A stretch of DNA of 8,331 nt from Candidatus Hydrothermarchaeota archaeon (GTDB lineage: Archaea; Hydrothermarchaeota; Hydrothermarchaeia; Hydrothermarchaeales; BMS3B). The translations under genes were made by a program, and so were the position numbers. The stretch spans positions 1 through 8,331 of the forward strand of contig WANG01000064.1 of NCBI GenBank assembly GCA_015521945.1. The letters are read 5' to 3'. Of the stretch, positions 1-6,314 are shown one piece after another. Position 1 is the first letter of the stretch. Each line of letters opens with the position of its first letter. The notes under the pieces are model-generated. The model had not been told where the DNA came from. It ran no database searches and saw nothing but the letters and a program-made list of their open reading frames with translations.

Positions 1-1
1 A

Positions 2-712
2 GCTGGTAAAGACATAGGGGAGCTCCTGGGGGTCGGCAGAACCGGGGTGGAGCTGAGCACGGCGGAGGAGCTGGAGCAGGTGCTGCGCTCCTCGGGTGCT
101 GAGGTGCTCATAGACTTCACCAACCCCGAGGCGAGCCTTGCGGCGGCTGAGGTGGCTGCCAGGGTGGGAGTTGACCTGGTTATAGGCACCACCGGGTTTA
201 CCGAGGAGCAGAAGGAGAGGATAAGGCGGGTGGTGGAGGAGAGCCGCATAGCGGCGGTGCTCTCGCCCAACATGTCCCCCGGCATGAACGTGTTCTTCCT
301 GCTGGTGAGGAGGCTCGCGGAGCTTCTTCCCGATTACGAGGTTGAGATAGTGGAGCTGCACCACAGGCACAAGAGGGACTCCCCCTCCGGCACCGCCCTG
401 AGGATAGGGGAGCTCATAGCCAGGGCGAGGGGCAGGAGCCTTGAGGAGTGCGCCAGGTACGGCAGGGGCAGGGAGATTGCGGAGGCTGAGAGGGAGAGGC
501 AGGAGATATGCTTCCACGCCCTCAGGGCGGGGGATGCGGCGGGGGAGCATACGGTGCTCTTCGCCGGAGAGGGGGAGAGGATTGAGCTGGTGCACAGGGC
601 GCACTCCAGGGAGTGCTTCATCGGGGGCGCCGTGAGAGCTGCACGCTTCGTGGCTTCCGCGGAGAAGGGCAGGGTGTACTCAACCCTGGACGTGCTCGGA
701 ATAGGGGAATGA
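2..712 (+). CDS. dapB: 4-hydroxy-tetrahydrodipicolinate reductase, 5' end cut off by window
   Basis: DapB is the cytosolic NAD(P)H-dependent reductase of the lysine/diaminopimelate pathway that makes tetrahydrodipicolinate. The reading frame is open from base 2 and runs off the left edge, so 236 residues are visible. Compared with archaeal relatives of about 270 residues, roughly the first 40 (the Rossmann GxxGxxG region) are missing. Visible family signatures are GKDIGELLG near the edge, the VIGTTGFT strand, SPNMSPGMN, and the catalytic block encoded at about 350-397, with HH, HKRDSPSGTA (catalytic His and Lys, substrate-binding Ser-Gly-Thr). The C-terminal domain has HALRAGD and GEHTVLF. 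The GTG at 47 is internal, because family homology continues upstream of it. The stop overlaps the next start as ATGA, which implies translational coupling. Codon use matches the neighbours. The family call is secure. Confidence 0.94.
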   Translation, partial: AGKDIGELLGVGRTGVELSTAEELEQVLRSSGAEVLIDFTNPEASLAAAEVAARVGVDLVIGTTGFTEEQKERIRRVVEESRIAAVLSPNMSPGMNVFFLLVRRLAELLPDYEVEIVELHHRHKRDSPSGTALRIGELIARARGRSLEECARYGRGREIAEAERERQEICFHALRAGDAAGEHTVLFAGEGERIELVHRAHSRECFIGGAVRAARFVASAEKGRVYSTLDVLGIGE

Positions 713-1386
713 GGCTCAGGGTAATCCCGGTGCTGGACATCATGGGGGGAAGGGCGGTGCACGCCGTGAGGGGGGAGAGGGAGCGCTACGGGGAGCTTGC
801 GAGCATCTACGGCTCCTCCCCGCTGGAGATCGCCCGCAACCTGCCCTGGGAGGAGCTCTACGTTGCGGACCTTGACGGGATAGTGCACGGGAAGCCCCAG
901 CTCGCCCTGCTTGAGAGGCTCTGCTCGGAGAAGCGGGTGCTCCTTGACATGGGAGCCAGGCGTGCCGAGGAGCTGGAGGTGTTCTCCTCCCTGAGATGCA
1001 CCCCGGTTATAGGCACCGAGACGGCTGAGCTCACACTGGTGCAGCGTGCGGGGCGCCTGCGGGACGCCTTCTTCAGCCTTGACGTGAAGCAGGGCAGGGT
1101 GGTATCCAGCTTCCTCCCGGAGGAGCCCCAGGAGGCGCTGGAGGTGCTTGAGAGCATGGGGGCTGAGAACGTTATTTACCTAAGGCTTGACAGGGTGGGA
1201 ACCCTCTCAGGGGGCTGGGAGGAGGCGCTGGGGAGGCTGGAGTGGAGCACCCGCACCAGGGTGTACTGCGGCGGGGGCGTGGTGGCTGAGGAGCTGGAGG
1301 TGATTGAGAGCCTGGGTGCTGCGGGGGTGCTGGTGGGCACGGAGGTGCACTCGGGCAGGCTCAGGTATCAACATGAAAAATCATGA
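709..1386 (+). CDS. HisA/HisF-related TIM-barrel protein of unknown function
   Basis: This 225-residue protein resembles the archaeal HisA/HisF-related family (the TIGR00734 / COG1411 type), which is related to the histidine-pathway isomerase HisA but whose members occur in genomes that also carry a true HisA. The start ATG at 709 places IPVLDIMGG at the N-terminus, as in HisA. Asp10 and Asp125 (in SLDVKQGRV) sit where HisA has its two catalytic Asp residues. The C-terminal phosphate-binding side has VYCGGGV and GVLVGTE. The region matching HisA's catalytic Thr loop reads LRLDRVGTLSGG, so that loop differs and the substrate is probably not ProFAR. The gene overlaps dapB by 4 bp and precedes the fwd genes by 27 bp. 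A phosphosugar or phosphate-ester substrate is inferred from the fold. A role in methanofuran or methanopterin synthesis is possible but unproven. A divergent true HisA is less likely, as no his genes are adjacent. Confidence 0.85.
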   Translation: MRLRVIPVLDIMGGRAVHAVRGERERYGELASIYGSSPLEIARNLPWEELYVADLDGIVHGKPQLALLERLCSEKRVLLDMGARRAEELEVFSSLRCTPVIGTETAELTLVQRAGRLRDAFFSLDVKQGRVVSSFLPEEPQEALEVLESMGAENVIYLRLDRVGTLSGGWEEALGRLEWSTRTRVYCGGGVVAEELEVIESLGAAGVLVGTEVHSGRLRYQHEKS

Positions 1387-1413
1387 CAAATGTTAAGGTA
1401 GCATCTCATATCC
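1361..1413 (+). promoter_or_regulatory. AT-rich junction, candidate promoter for the fwd operon
   Basis: This is the only AT-rich stretch and the only gap above 10 bp in the window. It contains nested short inverted repeats: CATGA-AAAA-TCATG at 1372-1385, flanked by AACAT (1370-1374) and ATGTT (1390-1394). Upstream of the fwdF ATG there is only a distant AAGGT (1395-1399), 14 bases away, whereas most other genes here have a good SD sequence. That would fit a leaderless or short-leader transcript starting here. No convincing TTTATATA-type box is visible, so promoter activity is an inference. Confidence 0.35.
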
Positions 1414-2235
1414 ATGCACGAGGATGAGCTCCGCTACCGCGTTGAGCTTGAGCACACCAAGCTCGTGTTCAGGCGTGAGAGCGCCAGGGAGACCAGAGAG
1501 CTGGTTTACGAGCCCGGGCGGTGCACGGGGTGCGGGCTGTGCTACGAAGCCTGCCCCGTTGATGCGATTTCGCTGGGTGCCACGGGTGCGGCTGTGGCGA
1601 GGGGGATTGAGGGTCTGATTCCCGTTGAGATAGACACCCGCAGGTGCGTGCTCTGCGGAATGTGCGCGGGCGTGTGCATGTTCAGGGCAATCAGCGTGAA
1701 GGTTGACGGGGAAGACGTGAGGGAGAGCAGGAAGTTCCCCAGGCTGGTGAGAGCCTTCCTGTTTGAGCAGCAGAAGTGCGCACCCAAGGAGGACGGCACC
1801 CCCTGCGACGAGTGCATGAAAGCCTGCCCCACGGGTGCCATATCCTTCGCGGGGCTGAAGGGGAAGGTGAACACCATAGAGAGGGACGACTCGGTGTGCA
1901 TATTCTGCTCCTCCTGTGCTCATGCATGCCCCACGGGTGCGATAGCCGTGGAGAAGGTGTTTGAGGGTGAGGTGAGCATAGACAGCGACACCTGCACGGG
2001 GTGCGGAACCTGCGTTGAGATATGCCCCACCAGGGCGCTGAGCATGCCCAGGCGTAAGCCCTGGGAGAAGCCGCCAAAGGTTGAGGTGAGGCAGGAGGTG
2101 TGCATCCTCTGCGGCGCCTGCAGGCACTCCTGCCCCGTTGACGCCATACAGGTCAGGAGGGACAGGGTGAACTACGACAGGGGTGAGCAGATGTCCTGGA
2201 CCAGAAGCTGGGAGAAAACCTTCAGGAGGTTGTAG
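1414..2235 (+). CDS. fwdF: Formylmethanofuran dehydrogenase polyferredoxin subunit F, six [4Fe-4S] motifs
   Basis: FwdF is the polyferredoxin subunit that carries electrons between ferredoxin (or a hydrogenase/heterodisulfide reductase) and the catalytic Fwd core. This 273-residue protein has six CxxCxxCxxxC-type motifs, at Cys37-47, 78-88, 122-138, 162-172, 194-204 and 230-240, using all 24 cysteines. Motif three has a long first gap (Cys122 to Cys131, C-x8-C). Six [4Fe-4S] clusters are predicted, fewer than the eight of the crystallised methanogen FwdF, which is also longer (about 350 residues). The first 36 residues are charged, with no signal peptide or membrane segment. ATG 1414 is the only start, because an in-frame TAG lies at 1399. 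It is followed after 3 bp by the FwdG-like gene, and the operon context makes FwdF more likely than an unrelated polyferredoxin. Tungsten versus molybdenum (fwd versus fmd) cannot be told from sequence. Confidence 0.92.
   Translation: MHEDELRYRVELEHTKLVFRRESARETRELVYEPGRCTGCGLCYEACPVDAISLGATGAAVARGIEGLIPVEIDTRRCVLCGMCAGVCMFRAISVKVDGEDVRESRKFPRLVRAFLFEQQKCAPKEDGTPCDECMKACPTGAISFAGLKGKVNTIERDDSVCIFCSSCAHACPTGAIAVEKVFEGEVSIDSDTCTGCGTCVEICPTRALSMPRRKPWEKPPKVEVRQEVCILCGACRHSCPVDAIQVRRDRVNYDRGEQMSWTRSWEKTFRRL
1825..1940 (+). repeat. Direct repeat within fwdF from ferredoxin-domain duplication
   Basis: TGCCCCACGGGTGC occurs at 1825-1838 and again at 1927-1940, 102 bases apart and in the same codon frame (Cys-Pro-Thr-Gly-Ala after motifs three and four). 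Identity at the DNA level, not just the protein level, fits duplication or gene conversion of cluster modules. Strong codon bias could also produce it. Confidence 0.5.
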
Positions 2236-2433
2236 CCCTTGAGCTTCAGGCTTGAGATAGACCAGGAGAGGTGCACGGGCTGCGGAAACTGCATAGTGGT
2301 GTGCCCCGTGAGCGCTCTGAAGGATGAGCACGTTAAGGGTGGTAAGGGGGGCAACCCCGAGGACACCTTCGGGGTGGCTTCTGGAGCCGTGCACATATTC
2401 AACCCAGAGTTCTGCACGGGGTGCGGGACCTGC
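1992..2433 (+). repeat. 22-bp near-identical repeat shared by fwdF and fwdG cluster motifs
   Basis: CTGCACGGGGTGCGG, then one variable base, then ACCTGC, occurs at 1992-2013 (fwdF motif five) and 2412-2433 (fwdG motif two). There is one mismatch in 22 bases. Shorter variants occur near 1521 and 2273. It encodes the CxxCGxC core and lies 420 bp apart in direct orientation. Confidence 0.5.
2224..2230 (+). promoter_or_regulatory. Ribosome binding site that fixes a TTG start for fwdG
   Basis: AGGAGGT lies inside the last codons of fwdF, 8 bases before TTG at 2239. This strong Shine-Dalgarno match supports the unusual TTG start over any downstream codon; starting later would lose the first ferredoxin motif, whose first cysteine is residue 12. 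Confidence 0.75.
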
Positions 2434-2910
2434 ATAGGTGCCTGCTCGGTGGAGGCGATAAAGCTGGTGCAGCTCCCTAAGGAGGAGCAGCGGGAGGAGC
2501 GCATGAAGGTTGACTCCATCCCAGCCCTTGACACCAGGAGAGAGGTGCTTAGGGTGGTGCAGCAGAGGGACATGGTGGGCATCTCAGAGATAGCCGAGGA
2601 GCTTGAGATGCCCCTCACCAGAATCGCCAGCGCCATTCAGGCGCTGAAGAGCGAGGGAAAGGTGTACGAGCATGCGGTGGAGAACGAGGACGGCAGGCAC
2701 TACGTGTACTCCACCAGGCCTCCGGAGAGGAAGGCCGAGGCTGTGGCTGAAGGGGTGAGCTTTGAGGTGGACCCCGAGAAGGCTGAGGAGCTGAGGCGCA
2801 GGCTGAGCACGGTGCTGGAGAACCTGGACGTGGTGAAGGTCAGGTTCTTAGTGGAGTCCGGGAAGATTGACAAGGCGGTGGAAGAGGTAGTGAGCAGGGT
2901 GGAGGAGTGA
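2239..2910 (+). CDS. fwdG: FwdG-like 2x[4Fe-4S] ferredoxin fused to a winged-helix-like domain
   Basis: The protein has 223 residues. Residues 1-77 form a two-cluster ferredoxin (Cys12/15/18/22 and Cys59/62/65/69) of the FwdG type, an electron carrier of formylmethanofuran dehydrogenase. The loop between the motifs is long and Gly/Lys-rich (about residues 29-52). After a charged linker (78-96), residues about 97-160 read like a winged helix: helix EVLRVVQQRD, then ISEIAEELEMP, then the candidate recognition helix LTRIASAIQALKSEGKV, then a wing-like VYEHAVENEDGRHYVYS. A charged helical tail (163-223) ends in VESGKIDKAVEEVVSRVEE. The classical FwdG is a short ferredoxin of roughly 80 residues, so about 140 extra residues are present in one uninterrupted frame. 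It starts at TTG 2239, 3 bp after fwdF. It could be a structural Fwd subunit, a redox-sensing regulator, or both. The ferredoxin call is firm; the winged-helix call is from pattern only. Confidence 0.8.
   Translation: MSFRLEIDQERCTGCGNCIVVCPVSALKDEHVKGGKGGNPEDTFGVASGAVHIFNPEFCTGCGTCIGACSVEAIKLVQLPKEEQREERMKVDSIPALDTRREVLRVVQQRDMVGISEIAEELEMPLTRIASAIQALKSEGKVYEHAVENEDGRHYVYSTRPPERKAEAVAEGVSFEVDPEKAEELRRRLSTVLENLDVVKVRFLVESGKIDKAVEEVVSRVEE
2901..2905 (+). promoter_or_regulatory. Ribosome binding site choosing ATG 2913 for fwdD
   Basis: GGAGG ends 7 bases before ATG 2913, a normal spacing. The GTG at 2907 in the same frame is only 1 base from this motif, so ATG 2913 is preferred; the two options differ by just two residues. 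A weaker GGTG at 2898-2901 could serve the GTG. Confidence 0.6.
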
Positions 2911-2912
2911 GC

Positions 2913-3302
2913 ATGCGCTTCACGCTGATAACCGGCAGAACCGTGGCGCAGGGGGATGCCATGGAGAAGGGCAAGACGGAGGAGGAGTTCATGAAAGCCT
3001 GCGCCATAGTTGAGCTTGACCCGGAGGACATGGAGAAGCTCGGGGTGCGGGAGGGCGACACCGTGAAGGTGAAGACCTCAGAGGGCGAGCTGGTGCTGTG
3101 GGTGAGGAAGGCTCCCGGGGAGCAGCCCGGAGTTGCCTTTATCCCCATGGGTCCATGGGCGAACTACCTGATAGGCGGAGACACCGAGGCAACGGGGATG
3201 CCGCCCTACAAGGTGGTTGATGCCGAGATCACCCCCGAGAGGGGAAAGGTGCCGAGCCTTGAGGAGCTTCTCAGGCTGTACACGAGGGAGGAAGTCAGAT
3301 GA
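2913..3302 (+). CDS. fwdD: Formylmethanofuran dehydrogenase subunit D (pterin-dinucleotide binding)
   Basis: FwdD (129 residues here, the usual size) is the separate C-terminal-type domain of the molybdopterin oxidoreductase family. It packs on FwdB and helps bind the two pterin guanine dinucleotides of the W or Mo centre. Recognisable blocks are TLITGRTVAQGDAMEKGK at the start, CAIVELDPEDMEKLGVREGD (residues about 30-49, the beta-barrel entry), FIPMGPWANYL (76-86) and TEATGMPPYKVV, which contacts the cofactor in relatives. It starts 2 bp after fwdG and overlaps fwdB by ATGA, so D and B are probably translated together as befits tight partners. Nothing appears truncated. The DMSO-reductase superfamily also has fused versions, but here the domain is free-standing, as in other Fwd operons. 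Confidence 0.94.
   Translation: MRFTLITGRTVAQGDAMEKGKTEEEFMKACAIVELDPEDMEKLGVREGDTVKVKTSEGELVLWVRKAPGEQPGVAFIPMGPWANYLIGGDTEATGMPPYKVVDAEITPERGKVPSLEELLRLYTREEVR
3286..3291 (+). promoter_or_regulatory. Ribosome binding site for fwdB
   Basis: GGGAGG lies 7 bases before the fwdB ATG at 3299, inside the end of fwdD. It gives fwdB independent initiation in addition to coupling through the ATGA overlap. Confidence 0.6.
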
Positions 3303-4606
3303 GGGTGACCCACAGGGATGTGGTGTGCAGCTTCTGCGGGACGCTGTGCGACGACATTGAGGTGGATGTGGAGGACGGCAGGATAGCCGAGGTGAGGCAC
3401 GCCTGCAGGATAGGCACGACCAAGTTTCTGAGCGCTTCCAGGCACGAGCACCGCCTGCTGAAGCCCATGGTGAGGGAGAACGGCAGGCTGAAGGAGGTGA
3501 GCCTTGAGGAGGCGGTTGAGAGGGCAGCCGAAATCCTGGCTGGTGCCCAGAGGCCGCTGCTGTACGGGTGGAGCTCAACCTCCTGCGAGGCTCAGTCGGT
3601 GGGCATAGAGCTTGCCGAGGTGCTGGGGGGTGTCATTGACAACACCTCCACGGTGTGCCACGGGCCGAGCACAATAGCCGTGCACGAGGCAGGGTTCATA
3701 TCCTGCACCTTAGGAGAGGTGAAGAACAGGGCTGACCTGGTGATATACTGGGGCGCAAACCCGATGCACGCCCACCCCAGGCACCTGTCCAGGTACTCCA
3801 TATACCCCAGGGGGTACTTCAGGGAGCGCGGCCACCAGGACAGAACCCTGGTGGTGGTGGACGTCAGGAGGACGGACACCGCAAGGCTTGCCCAGAAGTT
3901 CGTGAGGGTGCAGCCCGGCAGGGACTACGAGCTAATATCGGCTCTGCGTGCGGTGGTGAACGGCAGGAAGCTCCCCATGGATGAGGTGGCGGGGGTGAGC
4001 AGGGAGGACATTGAAGAGCTGGCGGAGATGATGAAGAGCTGCAGCTTCGGGGTGCTGTTCTTCGGAATGGGGCTGACCCAGAGCCCGGGGAGGCACAGGA
4101 ACATAGACAACGCCATCTGCTTGGTCAGGGACCTGAACACCTACACCAAGTTCGTCATAATGCCCATGAGGGGGCACTACAACGTGGTTGGCTTCAGCGA
4201 GGTGCTGAGCTGGCAGGCGGGCTTCCCCTTCGCGGTGGACTTCTCAAAGGGGTACGCCTGGTACAACCCCGGTGAGACCACCGCAAATGACGTGCTCCAG
4301 AGGGGCGAGTGCGACGCCATGCTGGTGGTGGCGAGCGACCCGGTGTCAAACTTCCCGAAGCCCAGCGTGGAGAACATGCTGAAGATGCCGATAGTTGCAA
4401 TAGATGTGCACCCTACACCCACCACCATGGTGGCGGACGTGGTTATACCAGCGGCGATTGCGGGTATTGAGGTGGAGGGCACCGCGTACCGCATGGACGT
4501 GGTGCCCCTGAGGCTCAGGAAGGTGGTGGAGCCTCCCGAGGGTGTGCTCAGCGACGTTGAGGTGCTGCAGAGAATTCTTGAGCGTGTAAAGGAGATTAAG
4601 GGCTAA
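3299..4606 (+). CDS. fwdB: Formylmethanofuran dehydrogenase catalytic subunit B
   Basis: FwdB holds the W- or Mo-bispterin active site and one [4Fe-4S] cluster. It reduces CO2 to formate with electrons from FwdF/G, or runs in the oxidative direction. The 435 residues match the usual family length. Cluster ligands are Cys10, Cys13, Cys17 and Cys36. The metal-ligand block is VCHGPS with Cys120-His121, and Arg291 in MPMRGHYN probably matches the active-site Arg of structurally known FwdB. Cys120 is coded by TGC, so this is a cysteine and not a selenocysteine form. Other family blocks are VIYWGANPMHAHPRH, VVVDVRRTDTA and FFGMGLTQSPG. It is coupled to fwdD by a 4-bp overlap and is followed 10 bp later by fwdA. 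Formate dehydrogenases share the fold, but the neighbours fix the assignment. Whether W or Mo is used cannot be seen. Confidence 0.96.
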   Translation: MRVTHRDVVCSFCGTLCDDIEVDVEDGRIAEVRHACRIGTTKFLSASRHEHRLLKPMVRENGRLKEVSLEEAVERAAEILAGAQRPLLYGWSSTSCEAQSVGIELAEVLGGVIDNTSTVCHGPSTIAVHEAGFISCTLGEVKNRADLVIYWGANPMHAHPRHLSRYSIYPRGYFRERGHQDRTLVVVDVRRTDTARLAQKFVRVQPGRDYELISALRAVVNGRKLPMDEVAGVSREDIEELAEMMKSCSFGVLFFGMGLTQSPGRHRNIDNAICLVRDLNTYTKFVIMPMRGHYNVVGFSEVLSWQAGFPFAVDFSKGYAWYNPGETTANDVLQRGECDAMLVVASDPVSNFPKPSVENMLKMPIVAIDVHPTPTTMVADVVIPAAIAGIEVEGTAYRMDVVPLRLRKVVEPPEGVLSDVEVLQRILERVKEIKG

Positions 4607-4611
4607 GGTGG
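4605..4611 (+). promoter_or_regulatory. Ribosome binding site choosing ATG 4617 for fwdA
   Basis: AAGGTGG spans the fwdB stop and lies 5 bases before ATG 4617. The in-frame GTG codons at 4608 and 4611 overlap this motif and so are unlikely starts. The resulting N-terminus MKLVLKNGYVYDP fits the family. Confidence 0.6.
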
Positions 4612-4616
4612 TGCTG

Positions 4617-6314
4617 ATGAAGCTCGTGCTCAAAAACGGGTATGTTTACGACCCGGCTAATGGAGTTAATGGGGAGAAGATGGATATATTTATTGAGAAC
4701 GGGAAGATAGTTGAGGAGGTGAGCGGGGCAAAGGAGATTGACTGCTCCGGAATGCTGGTCATGCCGGGCGGTGTGGAGATTCACTCCCACATAGCGGGGG
4801 GCAAGGTGAACACCGCCCGCCTGATGCGTCCCGAGGACCACCTGCGCAACGTCGCCCCGAGAACCTCGGTTACCCGCTCGGTGTGCGGGTACTCCACCCC
4901 CTCCACCTTCCTCACGGGGTACGCCTACTCAAAGATGGGGTACACCACCGCCTTCACCGCAGCCCTGCCACCCCTGATGGCGAGGCACACCCACGAGGAG
5001 CTGCACGACATACCCATGCTTGACAAGGGCGCCCTGACGGTGATGGGCAACAACTGGCTCATAATGCACTACCTGAGCGAGGGCAGGATTGAGCACGCCT
5101 GCGCCTACGCTGCGTGGCTGCTGAGAGCCACCAAGGGGTACGCCATAAAGGCGGTTAACCCTGGTGGCAGCGAGGCGTGGGGCTGGGGCAGGGACGTCAG
5201 GAGCCTTGACGACAGGGTGCCCCACTTTGACATAACCCCCAGGGAGATAATCAGGGGGCTGATGGAGATAAACGAGAGGCTCTCCCTCCCCCACAGCGTG
5301 CACCTGCACCCCAACAACCTGGGCAGGGTGGGCAACTTCACCACCACCCTTGAGACCTTGGAGCTAACGAGGGATGTGAAGCCCAGCAGGGAGCGGCAGG
5401 TGCTGCAGCTCACCCACGCCCAGTTCCACAGCTACGGGGGTGACTCCTGGAGGAACTTCAGCTCCGAGGCTGAGAGCATCGCGAAGGCTGTGAACTCCTC
5501 AGACAGGCTGGTGCTGGACATGGGGCAGGTGGTGTTCGGAGACACCACCACAATGACCGCCGACGGGCCGATGGAGTACTACCTCTCCTCCCTGACGGGG
5601 CTGAAGTGGGCAAACAAGGACATTGAGCTTGAGACCGCCCCTGGGGTTACTCCCTTCGTGTACTCCGAGAAGAGCCCAGTCTCGGGGGTGCAGTGGGCCA
5701 TAGGGCTGGAGCTTGCCCTGCTGGTTGAGAGCCCCGAGAAGGTGATGCTCACCACCGACCACCCCAACGGTGCGCCCTTCTTCACCTACCCGAAGATAGT
5801 AGCCTGGCTCATGAGCGCCAAGAGCAGGGAGGAGGTGCTGGAGCGCCTGCACAGGGCGGCGCAGAAGAACACGGTGCTGGGCTCCATTGACAGGGAGTAC
5901 GGGTGGAGCGAGATATGCTGGGTCACCAGGACAGCGCAGGCGAGGAGCCTCGGGCTTGAGTCCAAGGGGCACTTAGGTGTGGGCGCGGATGCGGATGTGG
6001 CGGTGTACAGGATTGACCCGGAGAGCACCGACCCGGCGAGGGATTATGAGGCCGTGGAGCGGGCGTTCTCTGCCACGGCTCTGACGGTTAAGGGCGGTGA
6101 GGTTGTGGTGAGAGACGGCGAGGTCGTGAAGGTGGTCAGCGGGAGGACGCTGTACGTGGATGCCGGGGTTGGAGAGGAGCTTGAGCGTGAGGTTCTGAAG
6201 GATGTGGACTACTACTTCAAGCGCTTCTACACCGTTAACCTGGCAAACTACCCGGTGCAGGAGGTGTACCTCACCTCTCCGGAGGCTGTGAAGGTTGACT
6301 CTGGGGTGAGATAG
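4617..6314 (+). CDS. fwdA: Formylmethanofuran dehydrogenase subunit A (dinuclear-metal amidohydrolase)
   Basis: FwdA (565 residues, family-typical) condenses formate, delivered through an internal tunnel from FwdB, with the amino group of methanofuran to give formylmethanofuran, or hydrolyses it in reverse. It belongs to the dihydroorotase-like amidohydrolases with a binuclear metal site. Metal-site candidates are His56 and His58 in EIHSHIAGG, Lys178 in YAIKAVNPGG (carboxylated Lys in the known structure), His229/His231 in SVHLHPNN, His267 in LTHAQFHS and Asp381 in TTDHPNGAPF. The N-terminal and C-terminal beta-sandwich pieces (KNGYVYDPANG; LTVKGGEVVVRDGEVV) are present, so the protein is complete. 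It lies between fwdB and fwdC with 10-bp and 0-bp spacing. Dihydroorotase and hydantoinase are ruled out by the length, the GGSEAWGWG block and the operon. Confidence 0.96.
   Translation: MKLVLKNGYVYDPANGVNGEKMDIFIENGKIVEEVSGAKEIDCSGMLVMPGGVEIHSHIAGGKVNTARLMRPEDHLRNVAPRTSVTRSVCGYSTPSTFLTGYAYSKMGYTTAFTAALPPLMARHTHEELHDIPMLDKGALTVMGNNWLIMHYLSEGRIEHACAYAAWLLRATKGYAIKAVNPGGSEAWGWGRDVRSLDDRVPHFDITPREIIRGLMEINERLSLPHSVHLHPNNLGRVGNFTTTLETLELTRDVKPSRERQVLQLTHAQFHSYGGDSWRNFSSEAESIAKAVNSSDRLVLDMGQVVFGDTTTMTADGPMEYYLSSLTGLKWANKDIELETAPGVTPFVYSEKSPVSGVQWAIGLELALLVESPEKVMLTTDHPNGAPFFTYPKIVAWLMSAKSREEVLERLHRAAQKNTVLGSIDREYGWSEICWVTRTAQARSLGLESKGHLGVGADADVAVYRIDPESTDPARDYEAVERAFSATALTVKGGEVVVRDGEVVKVVSGRTLYVDAGVGEELEREVLKDVDYYFKRFYTVNLANYPVQEVYLTSPEAVKVDSGVR
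6303..6309 (+). promoter_or_regulatory. Ribosome binding site for the GTG start of fwdC
   Basis: GGGGTGA sits in the last codons of fwdA, 5 bases before GTG 6315, which itself directly follows the fwdA TAG. This supports the GTG start and the N-terminus MKELVLRPLEQ. Confidence 0.55.

Noticed and set aside
47..49. GTG as the start of dapB
   Set aside because: Family homology (GKDIGELLG) is encoded upstream of it and the frame is open to the window edge, so the gene is truncated by the window rather than starting here.
334..888. Antisense open frame over the end of dapB and start of the HisA-like gene
   Set aside because: The product is Ser/Pro/Leu-rich without family features and spans two well-supported genes on the other strand.
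1372..1385. Inverted repeat read as a transcription terminator of the dapB-hisA-like pair
   Set aside because: The stem is only 5 bp and AT-rich, no T-tract follows, and it overlaps the stop codon; an operator or chance is as likely.
1393..2394. Long antisense open frame (333 codons) across fwdF and the start of fwdG
   Set aside because: It is the complement of Cys/Gly/Pro-rich ferredoxin codons and gives a low-complexity His/Ala/Gly/Leu/Pro product with no recognisable domain. GC-rich DNA naturally lacks stops in this phase.
4422..4433. 12-bp palindrome CCACCATGGTGG in fwdB
   Set aside because: A 12-bp palindrome is expected by chance in 8 kb, and it encodes ordinary residues mid-gene.
3299..4606. 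Possible selenocysteine form of FwdB
   Set aside because: The metal-ligand position is a TGC cysteine codon and there is no in-frame TGA before the stop.
5499..5972. Antisense open frame within fwdA
   Set aside because: It is fully inside a conserved gene and has unusual composition, with no RBS or family match; treated as a shadow.
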